Both the position numbers and the translations under genes were made by a program. Shown here piece by piece: positions 61,058-64,000 of a stretch of 64,000 bases of DNA (position 1 is its first letter; each line of letters opens with the position of its first letter). The notes under the pieces are model-generated. The model worked only from the letters and a program-made list of their open reading frames with translations. It did not search any database and was not told the origin of the DNA. The DNA is from Tenericutes bacterium RIFOXYA12_FULL_35_10 (GTDB lineage Bacteria > Bacillota_I > Bacilli_A > Acholeplasmatales > Acholeplasmataceae), in NCBI GenBank assembly GCA_001830045.1, contig MIDA01000105.1, positions 1-64,000 of the forward strand, written 5' to 3'.

Positions 61058-62011
61058 ATGAAATTAAATCAACAAATTCATCATGCAGAAGCGATCGCAA
61101 GGCTCGTTGGTGTTCAAGATCGTAACCTCTTGGTTTTCAAGCAATATTTAGGAATTGTCGTTTCCGTCAATGGTTCTGAGATTATCACAGATGCTAAAAA
61201 GGAACAAATTCCATTGCTGGAAGCTATTTTTGCTGTTTTAATTGAACTTGCTGAACATCAAGTCCAGTTATCTGAACGCGATGTCATGTATATCATTAAA
61301 CTTGCAGAAAAAGATGAACTTGAAGGTGTCTTCGAACTTTACAAAAACCGTAAACGCATTTTGATAAATGATCAAGGCCGTTCCATCTATCCGAAAACAT
61401 TTAATCAAAAGACCTATGTCGATGCCATTACTCATTATGATTTAGTGTTTGGTGTTGGTCCTGCAGGTACAGGTAAAACATATTTAGCTGTGGCACAAGC
61501 CGTGGCAGATTTAAAAAACAATATCGTAAAAAAACTTGTTTTGACACGACCTGTTGTTGAAGCTGGTGAGAATTTAGGGTTTTTACCAGGTGACTTAAAA
61601 GAAAAAGTTGACCCTTATTTAGTACCACTCTACGATGCACTTTATGAAATGTTAGGCACACAAACAACATTGTCTCTTATGGAAAAAGGTGTCATTGAAA
61701 TCGCACCACTTGCTTACATGAGAGGACGCACCTTAGAAAATGCGTTTGTCATTTTAGATGAAGCACAAAATACAACAAAAGTACAAATGAAGATGTTTTT
61801 AACACGTTTAGGATTCGCATCTAAAATGGTGATCACAGGAGACCCAACACAATCCGATCTGCCGAGAGGTATTCCATCAGGTTTAAATCAAGCATTACAA
61901 CTTTTAGATCATTTAGATGATATTAAAATTGTAACGTTTGACAAACTTGATGTGGTTAGACATCCACTCGTTCAACGTATTCTTGAAAGGTATGAATCTA
62001 ATGAAAACTAA
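61058..62011 (+). CDS. phoH: PhoH family protein
   Basis: [47 protein letters not shown]. Confidence 0.94.
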   Translation: MKLNQQIHHAEAIARLVGVQDRNLLVFKQYLGIVVSVNGSEIITDAKKEQIPLLEAIFAVLIELAEHQVQLSERDVMYIIKLAEKDELEGVFELYKNRKRILINDQGRSIYPKTFNQKTYVDAITHYDLVFGVGPAGTGKTYLAVAQAVADLKNNIVKKLVLTRPVVEAGENLGFLPGDLKEKVDPYLVPLYDALYEMLGTQTTLSLMEKGVIEIAPLAYMRGRTLENAFVILDEAQNTTKVQMKMFLTRLGFASKMVITGDPTQSDLPRGIPSGLNQALQLLDHLDDIKIVTFDKLDVVRHPLVQRILERYESNEN

Positions 62012-62423
62012 TTTGTTTAATCAAACAGAACACGATATTAAACCTTATAAAAAATTGATGAAACGCATCTTCAAACACGTGAAAGAAAAACAATCTATGC
62101 AAATCGTTTTTGTTTCACAAGAAGAAATTCATCGTCTGAATCTCACATATCGACAGATTGACCGTCCAACGGATGTCTTAAGTTTTCCAAATGATGATCT
62201 AGAAGATAAGTCTTTAGGTGATATTTTTATCTCCATCGAACAAGCGATGAAACAAGCTGAAGACTATGGTCATGGATTAGATCGTGAAATGGGCTTTTTA
62301 GCAGTCCATGGTTATCTTCACCTAAAAGGTTATGATCATCATACCCCTGAAGAAGAAAAAGAAATGATTCAACTTCAAGAAGATATTTTGAAGAAAGCAA
62401 AACTGGAAAGGATGAAAGCATGA
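62001..62423 (+). CDS. ybeY: Endoribonuclease YbeY
   Basis: [10 protein letters not shown] and [11 protein letters not shown] (HxxxHxxxxxH). Confidence 0.93.
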   Translation: MKTNLFNQTEHDIKPYKKLMKRIFKHVKEKQSMQIVFVSQEEIHRLNLTYRQIDRPTDVLSFPNDDLEDKSLGDIFISIEQAMKQAEDYGHGLDREMGFLAVHGYLHLKGYDHHTPEEEKEMIQLQEDILKKAKLERMKA

Positions 62424-62821
62424 AACCCAATCTAAATGAAGCACTTCGTGCAAGAGATAAAGCTTATGTACCTTACTCAAAGTTTAAGGTAGGTGCAGCC
62501 ATTGAATTAAAAGACGGAAAAATCATACATGGTGCAAACATTGAAAATGCATCGTTTGGTTTGACATGTTGTGCAGAAAGAAATGCTTTATTTTCTTTGA
62601 TTAGCCAAGGTTATAAGAAAGAAGATATCGTTTCAATCACGATCGTTGCTAACGACCATGGTCCTGTATCACCGTGTGGTGCTTGCCGCCAAGTGATGCA
62701 TGAACTGATGCCTAGAAATACGAAAGTCTATTTAGCAAACACTAAAGGAGAAATCAAAGAAACATCAACCGATGAACTTCTTCCTTATGCGTTTGTTTTA
62801 GATGAAAAACCACATGAATAA
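62420..62821 (+). CDS. cdd: Cytidine deaminase
   Basis: [20 protein letters not shown] and [12 protein letters not shown]. Confidence 0.94.
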   Translation: MKPNLNEALRARDKAYVPYSKFKVGAAIELKDGKIIHGANIENASFGLTCCAERNALFSLISQGYKKEDIVSITIVANDHGPVSPCGACRQVMHELMPRNTKVYLANTKGEIKETSTDELLPYAFVLDEKPHE

Positions 62822-63710
62822 CCATCGTTCGGGGTTTGTAGCCATCGTAGGTCGCCCCAATGTCGGTAAATCAACGCTCATTAACGCACTGATTGGTGAG
62901 AAAATAGCGATTATGAGTCCAAAACCTCAAACAACCAGACATCGCATCATGGGTGTGCTTACGAAAGAAAATTATCAAATTACATTTGTAGATACACCAG
63001 GTCTTCATAAGGGAAAAGATTTATTAAATAAAACCATTGATAAAATCGCCGTTTCTGCCATCTCTGATGTCGATATCATTTTATATGTCGTTGATCGTCC
63101 TAAAAATGAGGAAAATGATTATATCCTTCATTATTTTAAAGAAGCAGACGTTCCCGTTTTTCTAGCGATTAACAAAATCGATTTACTACCTTCTAAAGCC
63201 GCGATTGATAACATCATCTTAAGTTATATCAATGCTTATCCTTTTGAAGGTGTCATTCCGATTTCTGCAAAAGATAAAACACACATTGATAAGATTGAAG
63301 AATTGATTGTTCCATTATTATCAGAAGGTCCACGCTTTTTCCCAGAAGAGATGAAATCAGATCAAACTGAAGAAAAACTGATGAGTGAACTCATTAGAGA
63401 AAAGATTTTATATCACACCGAACAAGAAGTACCGCATGCGGTTGCTGTTGTGATTGAATCTTTAACTGAAAATGAGGAATTAAACACCATTGATGTTTCA
63501 GCGCTCATTATCGTCGAAAGAACCACTCAAAAACAAATTTTGATTGGCAAAGGCGGCGAGAAGATGAAAAAGATTGGTATGGAAGCACGCAAAGAAATTA
63601 ATCAATTGCTTCACACCAAAATTCATTTAACATTATGGATTAAGGTTAAAAAAGATTGGAGAAATCGACCAGGCGACTTAAAGTCATTTGGTTTTTCTGA
63701 GGACGTTTAA
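62814..63710 (+). CDS. era: GTPase Era
   Basis: GRPNVGKSTLINALIGEKIAIMSPKPQTTRHRI; DTPGLHKG; KH-domain ILIGKGGEKMKKIG. Confidence 0.96.
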   Translation: MNNHRSGFVAIVGRPNVGKSTLINALIGEKIAIMSPKPQTTRHRIMGVLTKENYQITFVDTPGLHKGKDLLNKTIDKIAVSAISDVDIILYVVDRPKNEENDYILHYFKEADVPVFLAINKIDLLPSKAAIDNIILSYINAYPFEGVIPISAKDKTHIDKIEELIVPLLSEGPRFFPEEMKSDQTEEKLMSELIREKILYHTEQEVPHAVAVVIESLTENEELNTIDVSALIIVERTTQKQILIGKGGEKMKKIGMEARKEINQLLHTKIHLTLWIKVKKDWRNRPGDLKSFGFSEDV

Positions 63711-64000
63711 TGGAAGGTATGATTTATAAGGTCCAACCTTATCAAGAACATGGTAGATTGTGTTTTACTTATACCGAGAAGGGTAAAGTCACTTTATATG
63801 CACAAGGTGCACAAAAAGTGAATCATGCAAACCGTATTCTTGCTCAGTTTTTAACAAAAATTAGTTTTAAAGAAGGAACTAAAAGTTTTCTACCACTTCA
63901 AGAAGCAGCAATCATCAATGATTACCAACACTTAAAACTTGATTATAAAAAGACACAAGCTGCAGCTTTAATGCTTGAGATCATTGATAAAGTTGTTGTT
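63710..64000 (+). CDS. recO: DNA repair protein RecO, N-terminal fragment (runs off window)
   Basis: MEGMIYKVQPYQEHGRLCFTYTEKGKVTLYAQGAQK in open frame to the window end; TAATG overlap with era; conserved position after era. Confidence 0.75.
   Translation, partial: MEGMIYKVQPYQEHGRLCFTYTEKGKVTLYAQGAQKVNHANRILAQFLTKISFKEGTKSFLPLQEAAIINDYQHLKLDYKKTQAAALMLEIIDKVVV

Overview
The window is a gene-dense, AT-rich bacterial chromosome segment. Gene content and codon use fit an Acholeplasma-like Mollicute or close Firmicute relative that uses TGA as stop; this taxonomic call is inference. Most of it is recognisable housekeeping: dnaE, a PPi-type and an ATP-type phosphofructokinase, ppdK, pyk, uvrB, pepT, sdaA, cysK/cysE, secG, rsmE, rpsU, phoH-ybeY-cdd-era and the start of recO. 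There are two heterodimeric ABC exporter pairs and a metal block (ZIP, DtxR-type regulator, two MgtE). The most unusual object is a 2,791-codon gene (8026..16401). It encodes a CvpA-like four-helix membrane N-terminus fused to an acidic ectodomain of about 2,590 aa, built from many degenerate ~80-aa repeats I do not recognise as a named family. Other points of interest: an RHS/YD polymorphic-toxin tail followed by a candidate immunity gene at the left edge, a Ig/HYR-like surface repeat protein, an M20 peptidase with a DUF5058-type membrane pair, a three-gene operon sharing a short helical motif, and two palindromes placed like operators at a MarR/ABC promoter and a ZIP/DtxR promoter. I saw no rRNA, tRNA, CRISPR array or transposase. 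All family calls were made by eye without database searches.
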